Below, piece after piece: positions 16,471 to 26,300 of a stretch of DNA of 64,000 bases (the first letter of the stretch is position 1; each line of letters starts with the position of its first letter). The position numbers and the translations under genes were made by a program. Location of the stretch: positions 255,454 to 319,453 of the forward strand of contig NZ_LMPO01000007.1 of NCBI RefSeq assembly GCF_001424385.1, written 5' to 3'. The notes beneath the pieces were generated by a model. It made no database searches. It was not told the origin of the DNA and saw only the letters and a program-made list of their open reading frames with translations. This stretch comes from Curtobacterium sp. Leaf183. Lineage in GTDB: Bacteria; Actinomycetota; Actinomycetes; Actinomycetales; Microbacteriaceae.

Positions 16471-16944
16471 TCAGACGCTCGCCATGGTCCGCGCGTCCCG
16501 ACGACGCCACGTGATGCGGTTCCGCTCGTCGAACCGGCGGGAGCACCGCGCGCACGCCAGCGGCCGGGTGGGCGTGCGGTACCGGAAGTGCTCGTGCCCG
16601 GCGGGGCAGGTGCCGACCCACGGCGCGAGCTCGCTGGCGATGGGTCCGTCGTGCAGCCGCGAGCCGGTGTACCCGATCGCGGCGGCGGTGCGGCGCCAGG
16701 ACGGTCCGTGTCCGGCGCGGGCACCGCTGAGCGCGTGCGCGATCTCGTGCAGCAGCACCTGGTCGACGTCCGCGTCCGAGAACCGTGCGGCCAGGTGGCG
16801 ACTCACCGTGATCCGGCGCTTGGCGAAGTCGCACTGCCCGGCGCGGGTCTTGGCATGGTCGAAGGCGAACGTCCACGTGCCGTGACCGAGGTGTGCGCCC
16901 ATGAGCTCGTCGGCCCGTGCCCGGACGAGGTCGAGCGCGGTCAC
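16471..16944 (-). CDS. SprT-like zinc metalloprotease-domain protein
   Basis: 157 residues. The gluzincin motif HEIAH is at 66-70 within LLHEIAHAL, with a downstream GHGPSW that carries the third ligand region. A C-terminal zinc-ribbon-like part follows (CPAGHEHF, then CARCSRRF). SprT-like domains are related to the DNA-protein crosslink protease Spartan, and the bacterial function is unclear. The GTG start at 16944 overlaps the stop of the upstream gene in a GTGA, indicating translational coupling. Confidence 0.82.
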   Translation of the reverse strand: MTALDLVRARADELMGAHLGHGTWTFAFDHAKTRAGQCDFAKRRITVSRHLAARFSDADVDQVLLHEIAHALSGARAGHGPSWRRTAAAIGYTGSRLHDGPIASELAPWVGTCPAGHEHFRYRTPTRPLACARCSRRFDERNRITWRRRDARTMASV

Positions 16945-17825
16945 TGGTCGCGGTCGGCGGGACGTCGTCGGTCGGTCAGCTTGCCCCACAGGGTGTCGGC
17001 CTCGGTGCGGGCGGCATCGGGGGCTCCGAGGACACGTCGGCGGACCGGCGGGATCTCCTTGACGGGCTCGGCGACGCGCGTCTCCGGGTCGGTCGCCCGG
17101 CGCATCGCGGCCTCGCGGGCGGTCCGGGGCCGGTCGGAGCCGTCGCGGTCGGTCCCGGCGGGCTCGGTCCGGGGTGCCTCGGTCCGCGCACCGTCGGGAC
17201 GGGGTCGCTCGGCCTCGGCGGGGGGACGGGCGATCGAGGCGCGCATCGCTGCCTCGACGGCGGAACGCAGGGCCTCGGTCCGTTCGGCGGGGGCACCGGC
17301 GGCACGGAACGCGTCGTACGAGCGGCCCAGGGCCTGGCGGGCCTCGTCGAAGCGGTTCAGCTCGAACAGGGACCAGCCCTCGATCTCCGCCGCTGCGCCC
17401 TCGAGCTCGGGCCACTCCTCGGTCGTCGCGGTGTCACGCGCCAGGGCGGACTCGGTGGCGGCACGTTCGTACCGGCCGAGGTCGTGCAGGACGTGGGCGC
17501 GGCGGATGCGGGCGGCGACCTTGTCCGCGCGCTCGCCGGTGAACATGGTCAGTCGGAAGACCTCTTCCGCCACGACCAGGGCCTCGTCGAGGCGGCCGAG
17601 CAGCCGGAGCAGTTCGGCGCGGTCGGCGAGGGCTTCGGTCGAGCGGCTCTGGCCCAGGTCGCGCAGGCGGTCCTGGATCGCCTGTACGTCCACGGCGGGC
17701 CGCAGGCTGATCGGTGCGAAGGCGCTGCCGGGGGTGGCGCTCGCCGAACCCGGGGCGGCATGGCGGGGCTCCCGGGCGCGGTCGTCGCGGTCGGGGAGCT
17801 GGCGGTCGTCGGGCGGCAGGGACAT
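16941..17825 (-). CDS. Helical TPR-like repeat protein
   Basis: 294 residues. The middle (residues about 45-180) is a run of paired helices with TPR-like spacing, for example ADRAELLRLLGRLDEALVVAEE and RAHVLHDLGRYERAATESALA. The last 110 residues are Pro/Arg/Glu-rich and probably disordered. It has no signal peptide. It is probably a scaffold or adaptor and is translated together with the SprT-like protein, so the two may act together. No specific function can be assigned. Confidence 0.65.
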   Translation of the reverse strand: MSLPPDDRQLPDRDDRAREPRHAAPGSASATPGSAFAPISLRPAVDVQAIQDRLRDLGQSRSTEALADRAELLRLLGRLDEALVVAEEVFRLTMFTGERADKVAARIRRAHVLHDLGRYERAATESALARDTATTEEWPELEGAAAEIEGWSLFELNRFDEARQALGRSYDAFRAAGAPAERTEALRSAVEAAMRASIARPPAEAERPRPDGARTEAPRTEPAGTDRDGSDRPRTAREAAMRRATDPETRVAEPVKEIPPVRRRVLGAPDAARTEADTLWGKLTDRRRPADRDQ

Positions 17826-17904
17826 CAGGGTCGAGGGTATCCGCGCTCGGCCGGGAGGGAGCGGTGCCACACGCCGGTCATCTCCGGTCCGTTCAGCAGT
17901 GCGG

Positions 17905-18660
17905 TCAGGACGCGGCACCGGACATCGCGACGGCGACGCCGATGTACACCGAGAACGCGACGATCGCCGCGACGACGGCCAGGATGATCGCGACGACGCC
18001 CCACCCACGGCCGCGCTTCGTGGCGACGGCGACGATGCCCTGCACGATCGCCCACAGTCCGAAGAGCGTACCCGCGCCCATCAGGACGGAACCGAGCGTC
18101 AGCTGCCCCCGCACCCCGGGGTCGTTGGCCAGGTCGCGGCTCAGCTGCTGGGGGTCGGCGCCGGTCGTGCTGCCGTCGAGCACACCGCGCATCGCACCGC
18201 TCGACCCGAGGACGTTCCCCAGGACGAACCCGCCGACGATCCCGACGACGAGCGCGATGACCGCGACGAGCAGGGCGATGCGACCGACGGTCTTCTTCTT
18301 GGGCTTCTGCTCGTCGTGCGCCTGCCAGGCCGGGGCACCCGCGCCGTGGTGCTGCTGGCCGTACTGCTGCTGCGCGTACTGGTCGGGCTGCTGGCCGTAC
18401 TGCTGCTGCTGCCCGTACTGCGGGGGCTGCTGGCCGTACTGCTGCTGACCGTACTGCTGCTGACCGTACTGCTGCTCTGTGGGCGCCTGCTCACCCCAGC
18501 GGGGCTGTCCACCGTGCTGCGGGGCCGACTCGCCGTACTGCGGAGCCGATGCCGGCGTGATGCGCTCGCCGTACCGGGGGGTGTCGCCCTGCGGCTGCCC
18601 CCAGCTCGGGGTCTGGCCGTCGGCCGTCCGGTCGTCGTGGTTCCGGTCGTCGTTCGTCAT
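17905..18660 (-). CDS. Membrane protein with Gln/Tyr/Gly-rich N-terminal tail
   Basis: 251 residues. Residues about 60-105 are tandem QYGQQ-type repeats, preceded by a polar Gly/Pro/Gln segment. After a KPKKK stop-transfer-like cluster come three hydrophobic spans: one beginning at VGRIALLVAVIALVVG, and two near the C-terminus in a DUF4190-like arrangement. The tail should be cytoplasmic. Tyr/Gln/Gly-rich tails of this type drive clustering in some proteins, but no role is known here. It is monocistronic with an ATG at 18660. Confidence 0.7.
   Translation of the reverse strand: MTNDDRNHDDRTADGQTPSWGQPQGDTPRYGERITPASAPQYGESAPQHGGQPRWGEQAPTEQQYGQQQYGQQQYGQQPPQYGQQQQYGQQPDQYAQQQYGQQHHGAGAPAWQAHDEQKPKKKTVGRIALLVAVIALVVGIVGGFVLGNVLGSSGAMRGVLDGSTTGADPQQLSRDLANDPGVRGQLTLGSVLMGAGTLFGLWAIVQGIVAVATKRGRGWGVVAIILAVVAAIVAFSVYIGVAVAMSGAAS
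18347..18477. repeat. Short in-frame tandem repeats coding QYGQQ
   Basis: Repeated 15-21-bp units containing CTGCTGGCCGTACTG or CTGCTGACCGTACTG on the plus strand code for the QYGQQ repeats of the minus-strand membrane protein. The number of units could vary between strains by slippage. Confidence 0.75.
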
Positions 18661-18775
18661 GACTTCCCCGTCTCGGCTCGGTCGCACGGTTGCGCGCTCG
18701 TTCGCAGCCCATCCTGGCAGCGCGACCCGCACGGTGCCCGGGAAGGGCGACTGCACCGAGCGGACGATGCAGCGG

Positions 18776-19627
18776 TCAGGCGCCGAAGACGGACCGGTTC
18801 GGCTCGGGCGACCCGATCGCGGTGGCGTCGGTGACGACGGGTGCCCCGGCGATGAACGCCCGCAGCTCGGCGCCGTGCACGACCTTCGCCGGCATCGGGT
18901 CCGAGGAGTACCGCCGCGGCATGTCGGCCACGGGCAGGTCGGACGGGGACCCGAGCAGCACGATGTTGCCGAAGCGCCGGCCCTTGAGCATCCCGGTGTC
19001 CGCGACGGCCACCACAGAGGGCAGCACCGACTGCAGCGTCGCCGCCTGGCCCCGGGCGAACGCCAGCCCGGCGCCGTCGGCCACGTTCATCGCGACGATG
19101 CCGGTCGGCGACAGGAAGGCCGCGACCTCGCGGTGGAACTCGACGCTCGTCACGTGGGCGGGGGTCCGTGCGCCGGCGAACACGTCGACGACGGCCAGGT
19201 CCACCGTGCCGCGCAACCCGGCCGGCAGCTTCGACAGGACCTCGCGGGCGTCGCCGTACCGCACACGGATCGAGGCGCCCCGGGGGAAGGGCAGCACGTC
19301 GCGCACCTGGTCGACCAGGTCCCGCTCGAGCTCGATCACCTGCTGCCGCGAACCCGGACGGGTGACCGCGACGTAGCGGGGGAGCGTCAGGGCCCCGGCG
19401 CCGAGGTGCAGCGCCGTGACGGGACCGTCGGGCAGCAGGTCGATCGCGTGCCCGATCCGCCGGATGTACTCGAACGCCAGGTGTGTCGGGTCCTCGAGGT
19501 CGACGTGCGACTGCGGGGTGCCGTCGACCACGAGGGTGAAGGACCCCGGTCGGTGTCGGTCCGGCTCGATCACCGCGAACCCGGTGCCGAGCTTGAACCC
19601 GTCGAACGCGTCAGCCATGGGGTCCAT
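18776..19627 (-). CDS. Spermidine synthase-like methyltransferase-fold protein
   Basis: 283 residues with the SpeE-like Rossmann fold. VDGTPQSHVDLEDPTHLAFEY is the family entry region, LHLGAGALTLPRYVA the nucleotide-binding loop, VIELERDLVDQVRD the acidic strand, and YGDAREVL and VVDVFAG the later motifs. Actinobacterial proteins of this group usually lack the full polyamine site, so true spermidine synthase activity is doubtful. ATG 19627 is used; ATG 19618 is equally possible. It is divergent from the sensor-kinase operon. Confidence 0.75.
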   Translation of the reverse strand: MDPMADAFDGFKLGTGFAVIEPDRHRPGSFTLVVDGTPQSHVDLEDPTHLAFEYIRRIGHAIDLLPDGPVTALHLGAGALTLPRYVAVTRPGSRQQVIELERDLVDQVRDVLPFPRGASIRVRYGDAREVLSKLPAGLRGTVDLAVVDVFAGARTPAHVTSVEFHREVAAFLSPTGIVAMNVADGAGLAFARGQAATLQSVLPSVVAVADTGMLKGRRFGNIVLLGSPSDLPVADMPRRYSSDPMPAKVVHGAELRAFIAGAPVVTDATAIGSPEPNRSVFGA

Positions 19628-19748
19628 CGAACACCACCGCGATCCCCACCCGGGTCACCACCCCTGGGTGGTGGGGCCGCGGGCGACGCCGCACGAGCAT
19701 GGGATCACCGGATCGGGACCGCCCCGATCTGCTCCAGGAAGGCACACC

Positions 19749-20249
19749 ATGTCCGTCCAGCTCCTCGCGAACATCGTCATCGGGCTCGCCCTCGTCGGGT
19801 TCCTCGCGTACCGCCAGGCGACCTGGCAGTACCTCGACCCGGCGCGCATCTGGCGCATGCCGCTCGTCATGGCCGTCGTCGGCGTCGTCGTCCTGGCGCA
19901 GACGAAGGCGACCATCAGCACGACCGACATCGTCTTCCTGGGCATCGAGGCGCTCATCTCGATCGGCATCGGCCTGACGATGGGCCGCATCACGACCTTC
20001 CGCACGGCCGGAGCGCCTGACGACAAGGGGCGCACGCTGCAGTCGCGCACCGGTGGACTCGGCGCAGCGCTCTGGTTCGTGCTCATCGCCGTCCGTGTCG
20101 GTCTCGACGCGCTCGGCGGGCAGATGGGCGCCCACCTGCTCACCTCGACCGGCGCGATCCTGCTCATGCTCGCGATCAACCGCGCCGCCCGCGCCCTGGT
20201 GCTCGACCAGCGCATCCCGGGACGCACCCGCGGCATGATGGTCCGGTGA
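19749..20249 (+). CDS. Integral membrane protein of a two-component operon (DUF1453-like)
   Basis: 166 residues with about five transmembrane helices, including VQLLANIVIGLALVGFLAY, MPLVMAVVGVVVLA and ALWFVLIAVRVGLDAL. The layout resembles CcdC/DUF1453 proteins. Its stop overlaps the GTG start of the histidine kinase gene by 4 bp, so it is the first gene of a three-gene operon and could be a sensory or accessory partner of the kinase. The ATG follows AGGAAGGCACACC at 19735-19748. Confidence 0.7.
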   Translation: MSVQLLANIVIGLALVGFLAYRQATWQYLDPARIWRMPLVMAVVGVVVLAQTKATISTTDIVFLGIEALISIGIGLTMGRITTFRTAGAPDDKGRTLQSRTGGLGAALWFVLIAVRVGLDALGGQMGAHLLTSTGAILLMLAINRAARALVLDQRIPGRTRGMMVR

Positions 20250-21442
20250 CCCTGCTCTCCGGCGACGGACCGGCCGACCTCCCCGGAGGCCGGCCGCGGT
20301 CGCGTCTCGGGTGGGGGCTCAGCGCCGTCGGCGTCGTGGCGGTCACGTTCTGGTTCGTCAAGAACGGGCTCGCGCTCGAGCAGGCCGCCTGGGTCTGGGT
20401 CGTCGGGGGCGTGGCGCTCGCCGCGTGGGCCCTGCGCGAGTTCGTGCGGACGCCCGCCACGGTCGTGTGGACGGCGTCGGCGATGGTGCTCGCCGGCGCG
20501 CTGGTCGTCGTCCCCACCGACGCCCTGATGCTCGTGCCCGTCATCATCGGGATCGTCGCGCTGCAGGCCGGGCAGCGGTTCCCGGCCTGGCTGGGTGCGG
20601 TCGCTGCGCTGGTCGCACTCGTGGTGATCGCCGTCGGCGCGGACGTCGCGGGCACCTCGGCCACCTTCGTCCTCGGCAGCGCAGGTGGGCTCGCCCTGGG
20701 CGTCCTGATCGGGGTCAACCGCCGGCAGTTCCGTCTGGCCGAGGAGCAGGCGCGGCAGGCCGAACAGGACCGGCAGCGGACGGCCCTGCTGGCGGACCGG
20801 TCACGGGCGGCGCGGGACGTCCACGACGTCCTCGCGCACTCGCTCGGCGGCCTGGTGCTGCAGCTCGACGCGGTCGAGGCGCTCCTCGAGGCGGGTCGCG
20901 TCGACGAGGCGACGCGGCGTGCCGCGGACGCCCGGACACTCGCCGTCGACGGCCTGGCCGAGGCCCGTCGGGCCGTCCACGCGCTGCGTGACGAGACGGG
21001 CGACACCGGGCCGGCCGTCCCGACCGCCGCAGCGGCCGCGCCGGAGCCGAGCCGGTCCTCCCGTCCCGACCTGTCCGCGCTCGTCGACGCGCACCGGTCG
21101 TTCGGCGGTGCCGTGCACGTCCAGGGCGACCTGGCGCTCCCCGACCTGGACGACGCCCACCGGTCCGCCGTGGTCGCAGCCACCCGGGAGGCCCTCAGCA
21201 ACGCCCGCAGGCACGCGCCCGGCCGCCCCGTGTCCCTGTCCGTCACCCGCGACGGCGACGCCGTCGCGGTGGTCGTCGCGAACCCGCTCGCCGCCGGTGG
21301 CCACGGGCTGCTCGGCATGCGCGAGCGGTTCGCCGAACTCGACGGCGGCGCGTCCGTCGAGGCGTCCCGCTGCGAGGACGAGTTCGTCGTGGCGATGCAC
21401 CTGCCGGTCGCGAGCGCCCCCGTGGACGGCGACGGCGCATGA
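20246..21442 (+). CDS. Sensor histidine kinase, NarL-type partner (HisKA_3)
   Basis: 398-residue membrane kinase. Four to five membrane spans fill residues about 22-155. They are followed by a short coiled coil and the HisKA_3 dimerisation helix with phospho-acceptor His193 (ARDVHDVLAHSLGG). The ATPase domain carries TREALSNARRHAPG as N-box and GHGLLGMRERF as G-box. There is no large extracellular domain, so the signal is probably sensed in the membrane. It starts with GTG and overlaps both neighbours by 4 bp. The partner is the response regulator that follows. Confidence 0.9.
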   Translation: MTLLSGDGPADLPGGRPRSRLGWGLSAVGVVAVTFWFVKNGLALEQAAWVWVVGGVALAAWALREFVRTPATVVWTASAMVLAGALVVVPTDALMLVPVIIGIVALQAGQRFPAWLGAVAALVALVVIAVGADVAGTSATFVLGSAGGLALGVLIGVNRRQFRLAEEQARQAEQDRQRTALLADRSRAARDVHDVLAHSLGGLVLQLDAVEALLEAGRVDEATRRAADARTLAVDGLAEARRAVHALRDETGDTGPAVPTAAAAAPEPSRSSRPDLSALVDAHRSFGGAVHVQGDLALPDLDDAHRSAVVAATREALSNARRHAPGRPVSLSVTRDGDAVAVVVANPLAAGGHGLLGMRERFAELDGGASVEASRCEDEFVVAMHLPVASAPVDGDGA

Positions 21443-22095
21443 GCATCCGGGTCCTCGTGGTCGACGACCAGGCGATCGTGCGCGACGGCCTGGTGACGGT
21501 GCTGTCCCTGGTCCCCGACCTCGAGGTCGTCGGCGAGGCCGCGGACGGGGACCAGGCGGTCGCCGCGGTGGACGAGCACCTGCCCGACGTGGTGCTGATG
21601 GACCTGCGGATGCCCGTGCTCGACGGAGCCGCCGCAACGGCCCGCATCGCCGAGCGGCACCCGGACGTCGCCGTCCTCGTGCTGACCACGTACGCCGACG
21701 ACGAGTCGATCATGACCGCGCTGCGGGCCGGCGCGCGGGGGTACCTGACGAAGGACGCCGGCCGGGTCGAGATCGCGACCGCGGTGCGGGCGGTCGCCTC
21801 GGGGCAGACGACCTTCGACGCCGCGGTCGGGGCGCGGCTCGTCGCGCAGCTCGCCGACCGGCCGGTGCCCGCCACAGCCGCACCCGCCGGTGTCGCGCCG
21901 GTCCGTGCGCGCTTCCCGGACCTGACCCCGCGCGAGGCCGACGTGCTGGAGCGGATCGCCGAGGGCCGGACCAACCCGGAGATCGCCGCCGAGCTGTTCC
22001 TGACGGTGCCGACGGTCAAGTCGTACGTCAACCAGGTGTTCCAGAAGCTCGGCGTCCGGACCCGCGCCGAAGCGGTCGCCCTCGTCCTGCGCTGA
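21439..22095 (+). CDS. Response regulator, NarL/FixJ (LuxR) family
   Basis: 218 residues. The receiver domain has the acidic pair D9-D10, phospho-acceptor Asp55 (LMDLRMP), Thr83/84 and Lys105. The linker carries a Pro/Ala stretch, and the LuxR-type HTH is at about 155-208 (LTPREADVLERIAEGRTNPEIA, then TVKSYVNQVFQKLGV). The ATG overlaps the kinase stop. Its likely targets include the operon itself or the downstream membrane protein gene at 22372. Confidence 0.92.
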   Translation: MSIRVLVVDDQAIVRDGLVTVLSLVPDLEVVGEAADGDQAVAAVDEHLPDVVLMDLRMPVLDGAAATARIAERHPDVAVLVLTTYADDESIMTALRAGARGYLTKDAGRVEIATAVRAVASGQTTFDAAVGARLVAQLADRPVPATAAPAGVAPVRARFPDLTPREADVLERIAEGRTNPEIAAELFLTVPTVKSYVNQVFQKLGVRTRAEAVALVLR

Positions 22096-22371
22096 CGAGC
22101 CTCTCGTGTGGCACCCCGCGGGGGTGAACGAACAGTGAACGCCAAGCGTCGGCGCGTACCGTCGACGATCGTCGTCGTGCCGGACGCGTCGACCTCCGGG
22201 GTCCCCACTCCCGCTGGTCCGCGTCCCGACCGACCGTGACGGGCGTCACCACCGCCGTCACCCGTGGGTGTTCCCCGCCCACGCCCCTCGCGGACCACCG
22301 ACGTGCCCGCCACCCCTCCGCGTGCCGCAGACCGCACCGGAGCACCGAACGAGCACCACCGCAGGAGACCG

Positions 22372-22953
22372 ATGTCCGCCGACACCATGAGCACCCAGAC
22401 GCGCCGCCCCGCCCCGGTGCGCCGACCCACCCGGCCGACCCGGGCCTCCCGTCCGCTGCTCGCGGACCGCGAGGACGCGCCGGTGTGGATGCGCGCCACC
22501 GGCGCCGCACTGCTGGTCGCCGGCGGCGGCCTGACCGCGGCGGTGCTCGCGTGGCCGGGGGACGCGCCGGAGATCGCCCTCGTCGTCCCCGGACTGGTCG
22601 GCATGGTCGTCGGTCTGCTCCTGCTGGTCGCGCGGGCCGGGTTCACGATCACCGAACACGACGTCGTCCTGCACTTCCGACCGCTGCCGCCGCGTCGTGT
22701 CGCACGCCGTCGCATCACCGCAGCACGGCTGGTCGAGGCCGACGCCGCGACCTACGGCGGGATCGGGCTGCGTCGCCACCGCGGTGTCCGTGCCCTGCTG
22801 CTGACGCCCGGACTCGGCATCGAACTCACCGACGACCGCGGCACGGTGACCTTCGTGCGGACCCGTCGTCCGGAGGACGCATTCCGGGCCCTGGCCGGGC
22901 ATCGAGCACCCGCGGCCGGAGCGGGAGCGACATCGCGGGAACGGCTCGGCTGA
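22372..22953 (+). CDS. Hypothetical membrane protein
   Basis: 193 residues. The N-terminus is basic and Pro/Thr-rich. Two transmembrane helices form a tight hairpin (residues about 42-60 and 66-86), and a cytoplasmic C-terminal PH-like/DUF-type beta domain follows (FTITEHDVVLHFRPLP, GIGLRRHRGVRALLL, GIELTDDRGTVTFVRT). The function is unknown. CAGGAG at 22361-22366 precedes the ATG. The 276-bp gap before it has a repeated GTGAACG (22124-22130, 22135-22141), a possible regulator site. Confidence 0.65.
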   Translation: MSADTMSTQTRRPAPVRRPTRPTRASRPLLADREDAPVWMRATGAALLVAGGGLTAAVLAWPGDAPEIALVVPGLVGMVVGLLLLVARAGFTITEHDVVLHFRPLPPRRVARRRITAARLVEADAATYGGIGLRRHRGVRALLLTPGLGIELTDDRGTVTFVRTRRPEDAFRALAGHRAPAAGAGATSRERLG

Positions 22954-23313
22954 GCGGATCCGCCGCGCGCACACTGCGGAATGCGAGCGGCCCGGCGGTG
23001 CTTATACACGTCGCCAGCGAATTTGGTCAAGCCAGGACTGGACATCGTGCGCGGACGCTGCCTATGATGACAGTTCGCGCTCCCTGGCTGCGTGTCGTCA
23101 TATTGCGGTCGACTCGACGTCCATCTCGGACGGGCCTGGTGCTGCCGCTCCCGCACATGACGGCGGGGGCCGCTCACACAGATCATCGCACACGCCTCTG
23201 TCCTGCGGACTCGAGCGTGCGTGCGTGTCATCGGGTCGCGCCGAGCGTCAATCCACTCACCTACATGCTGCCCGTCAGTACCGGCCCGACGGGGCCAACC
23301 GGAGGTCACACCC
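22954..23313 (+). other. 360-bp region with rpoB promoter and long leader
   Basis: No gene lies here. It contains the rpoBC promoter (separate entry) and then about 240 nt of untranslated leader before the rpoB TTG. rplJ/rplL, which often lie near rpoB, are not in this window. I saw no long perfect hairpin in the leader. Confidence 0.5.
23039..23068 (+). promoter_or_regulatory. Probable sigma-70-type rpoBC promoter
   Basis: TGGACA at 23039-23044 and TATGAT at 23063-23068 are separated by 18 bp. It is the best vegetative-type promoter match in the 360 bp before rpoB. The predicted start near 23075 gives a leader of about 240 nt. Confidence 0.6.
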
Positions 23314-26300
23314 TTGGCTGCTGCGCCCAACGCATCCACCAACCCCAAGAACGGTCGCAACCACTCGCGACTCTCGTTCGCCAAGATCACGGACACCCTC
23401 ACGGTTCCTGATCTGCTCGCTCTCCAGACGGAGAGCTTCGACTGGCTCGTCGGCAACGACGTCTGGAAGGCCCGACTGGCCGAGGGGCAGGAGCAGGGTC
23501 GCACCGACCTCGCGCTGCACTCCGGCCTCGAGGAGATCTTCGAGGAGATCTCCCCGATCGAGGACCTCGGCGAGACGATGCAGCTCTCGTTCACGTCCCC
23601 GGAGCTCGAGGACCCGAAGTACTCGATCGACGACTGCAAGGAACGCGGCAAGACCTACGCCGCGCCGCTGTACGTCAACGCCGAGTTCATGAACCACATG
23701 ACCGGTGAGATCAAGACGCAGACAGTCTTCATGGGCGACTTCCCGCTCATGACCGAGCGCGGCACGTTCATCATCAACGGCACCGAGCGCGTCGTCGTCT
23801 CGCAGCTCGTCCGCTCGCCGGGCGTGTACTTCGAGCGCCAGCAGGAGAAGACGTCCGACAAGGACATCTACTCCGCTCGCGTCATCCCCTCGCGCGGTGC
23901 CTGGCTCGAGTTCGAGATCGACAAGCGCGACCAGGTGGGCGTGCGCATCGACCGCAAGCGCAAGCAGTCGGTCACGGTCTTCCTCAAGGCCCTCGGCATG
24001 ACGAGCGAGGAGATCCTCGAGGAGTTCCAGGGCTTCGCCTCCATCGAGTCGACCCTCGAGAAGGACGCCATCCTCACCAAGGAAGAGGCGCTCAAGGACA
24101 TCTACCGCAAGCTCCGTCCGGGCGAGCAGGTCGCTGCCGAGGCCGCGCGTGCGCTCCTCGACAACTTCTACTTCAACTCGAAGCGCTACGACCTGGCGAA
24201 GGTGGGCCGCTACAAGCTCAACCGCAAGCTCGGCATCGACGCGCAGCTGAGCGACTCGGTCCTGACCGTGCAGGACATCGTCCGCACGATCAAGTACCTG
24301 GTCTCGCTGCACGCCGAGAAGACCAACTTGGACGGCGTCCGCGACGGCGAGCCCGTGCAGCTGCGCCTCGACGTGGACGACATCGACCACTTCGGCAACC
24401 GTCGCATCCGCGCCGTCGGCGAGCTCATCCAGAACCAGGTCCGCACCGGTCTGTCCCGCATGGAGCGCGTCGTCCGCGAGCGCATGACCACGCAGGACAT
24501 CGAGGCGATCACCCCGCAGACCCTGATCAACGTGCGCCCCGTCGTCGCCGCGATCAAGGAGTTCTTCGGCACCTCGCAGCTGTCGCAGTTCATGGACCAG
24601 AACAACCCGCTCGCGGGCCTGACGCACAAGCGGCGTCTGTCGGCCCTCGGCCCGGGTGGTCTGTCCCGTGAGCGCGCCGGCGTCGAGGTCCGCGACGTCC
24701 ACCCGTCGCACTACGGCCGCATGTGCCCGATCGAGACCCCGGAAGGCCCGAACATCGGCCTGATCGGCTCGCTCGCGTCCTTCGGTCGGATCAACTCGTT
24801 CGGCTTCATCGAGACCCCGTACCGTCGCGTCGTCAACGGCGAGGTCACGAAGACCATCGACTACCTGACCGCTTCGGAAGAGGACGAGTTCGTCGTCGCG
24901 CAGGCCAACGCCCCGCTGACGGACACGTTCCACTTCCAGGACGACAAGGTCCTCGTCCGCAAGAAGGGCGGCGAGGTCGAACTGGTCGCCAAGGCCGAGG
25001 TCGACTACATGGACGTCTCCCCGCGCCAGATGGTGTCGGTCGCGACGTCGCTCATCCCGTTCCTCGAGCACGACGACGCGAACCGCGCCCTCATGGGTGC
25101 GAACATGCAGCGCCAGGCCGTGCCGCTCCTCCGCTCCGAGTCGCCGCTCGTCGGCACCGGCATGGAGGGCTACACCGCCATCGACGCCGGCGACGTCGTC
25201 ATCGCCGACAAGGCCGGTGTCGTCTCCGAGGTCTCGGCCGACGCCGTGACCGTGCAGCTCGACGAGGGCGGGACGCAGTCCTACTACCTGCGCAAGTTCG
25301 ACCGCTCGAACCAGGGCACCAGCTACAACCACCGTGTGGTCGTCAGCGCCGGTGAGCGGGTCGAGCAGGGCGAGGTCATCGCCGACGGCCCCGCGACGGA
25401 GAACGGCGAGCTCGCGCTCGGCAAGAACCTCCTCGTCGCGTTCATGCCGTGGGAGGGCTACAACTACGAGGACGCGATGATCCTGTCGCAGAACCTCGTG
25501 AAGGACGACACGCTCTCCTCGATCCACATCGAGGAGTACGAGGTCGACGCCCGCGACACGAAGCTCGGCAAGGAAGAGATCACCCGCGACCTGCCGAACG
25601 TCAGCCCGGACCTCCTGGCCGACCTCGACGAGCGTGGCATCATCCGCATCGGCGCCGAGGTCCGCCCCGGCGACATCCTGGTCGGCAAGGTCACGCCGAA
25701 GGGCGAGACCGAGCTCAGCGCCGAAGAGCGCCTGCTCCGGGCCATCTTCAACGAGAAGTCGCGCGAAGTCCGCGACACCTCGCTCAAGGTGCCCCACGGT
25801 GAAGAGGGCACGATCATCGGCGTCAAGGTGTTCGACGCGCAGGACGGCGACGACGAGCTCGGCTCGGGCGTCAACCAGCGCGTGGTCGTCTACATCGCCC
25901 AGAAGCGCAAGATCACCGCGGGCGACAAGCTCGCCGGTCGTCACGGCAACAAGGGCGTCATCTCGACGATCCTGCCGGTCGAGGACATGCCGTTCCTGGC
26001 GGACGGCACCCCGGTCGACATCGTGCTGAACCCGCTCGGCGTCCCCGGCCGCATGAACTTCGGCCAGGTCCTCGAGATCCACCTCGGGTGGCTCGCGAAG
26101 CAGGGCTGGAACGTCGACGGCATCCAGGAGTGGGCTTCGGCTCTCCCCGAGGCTGCCCGCAGCGCGGAGCCCGGCACCAAGGTCGCGACCCCGGTGTTCG
26201 ACGGCGCCTACGAGCGTGAGATCGAGGGCCTCCTCGACTCGACGCTCCCGAACCGTGACGGCGAGCGTCTGATCGGTTCCTCCGGCAAGGCCCAGCTCTT

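Noticed and set aside
18347..18477. Regular short repeats resembling a CRISPR array
   Set aside because: The units are 15-21 bp, without unique spacers, and encode in-frame QYGQQ repeats of a membrane protein.
15433..18834. Open frame of about 1,130 codons on the plus strand
   Set aside because: It crosses several well-supported genes on both strands and has low-complexity composition typical of shadow frames.
22124..22141. Repeated GTGAACG as a response-regulator box
   Set aside because: Two 7-bp copies 11 bp apart are suggestive, but too short to separate from chance in this composition. Kept only as a note in the gene entry.
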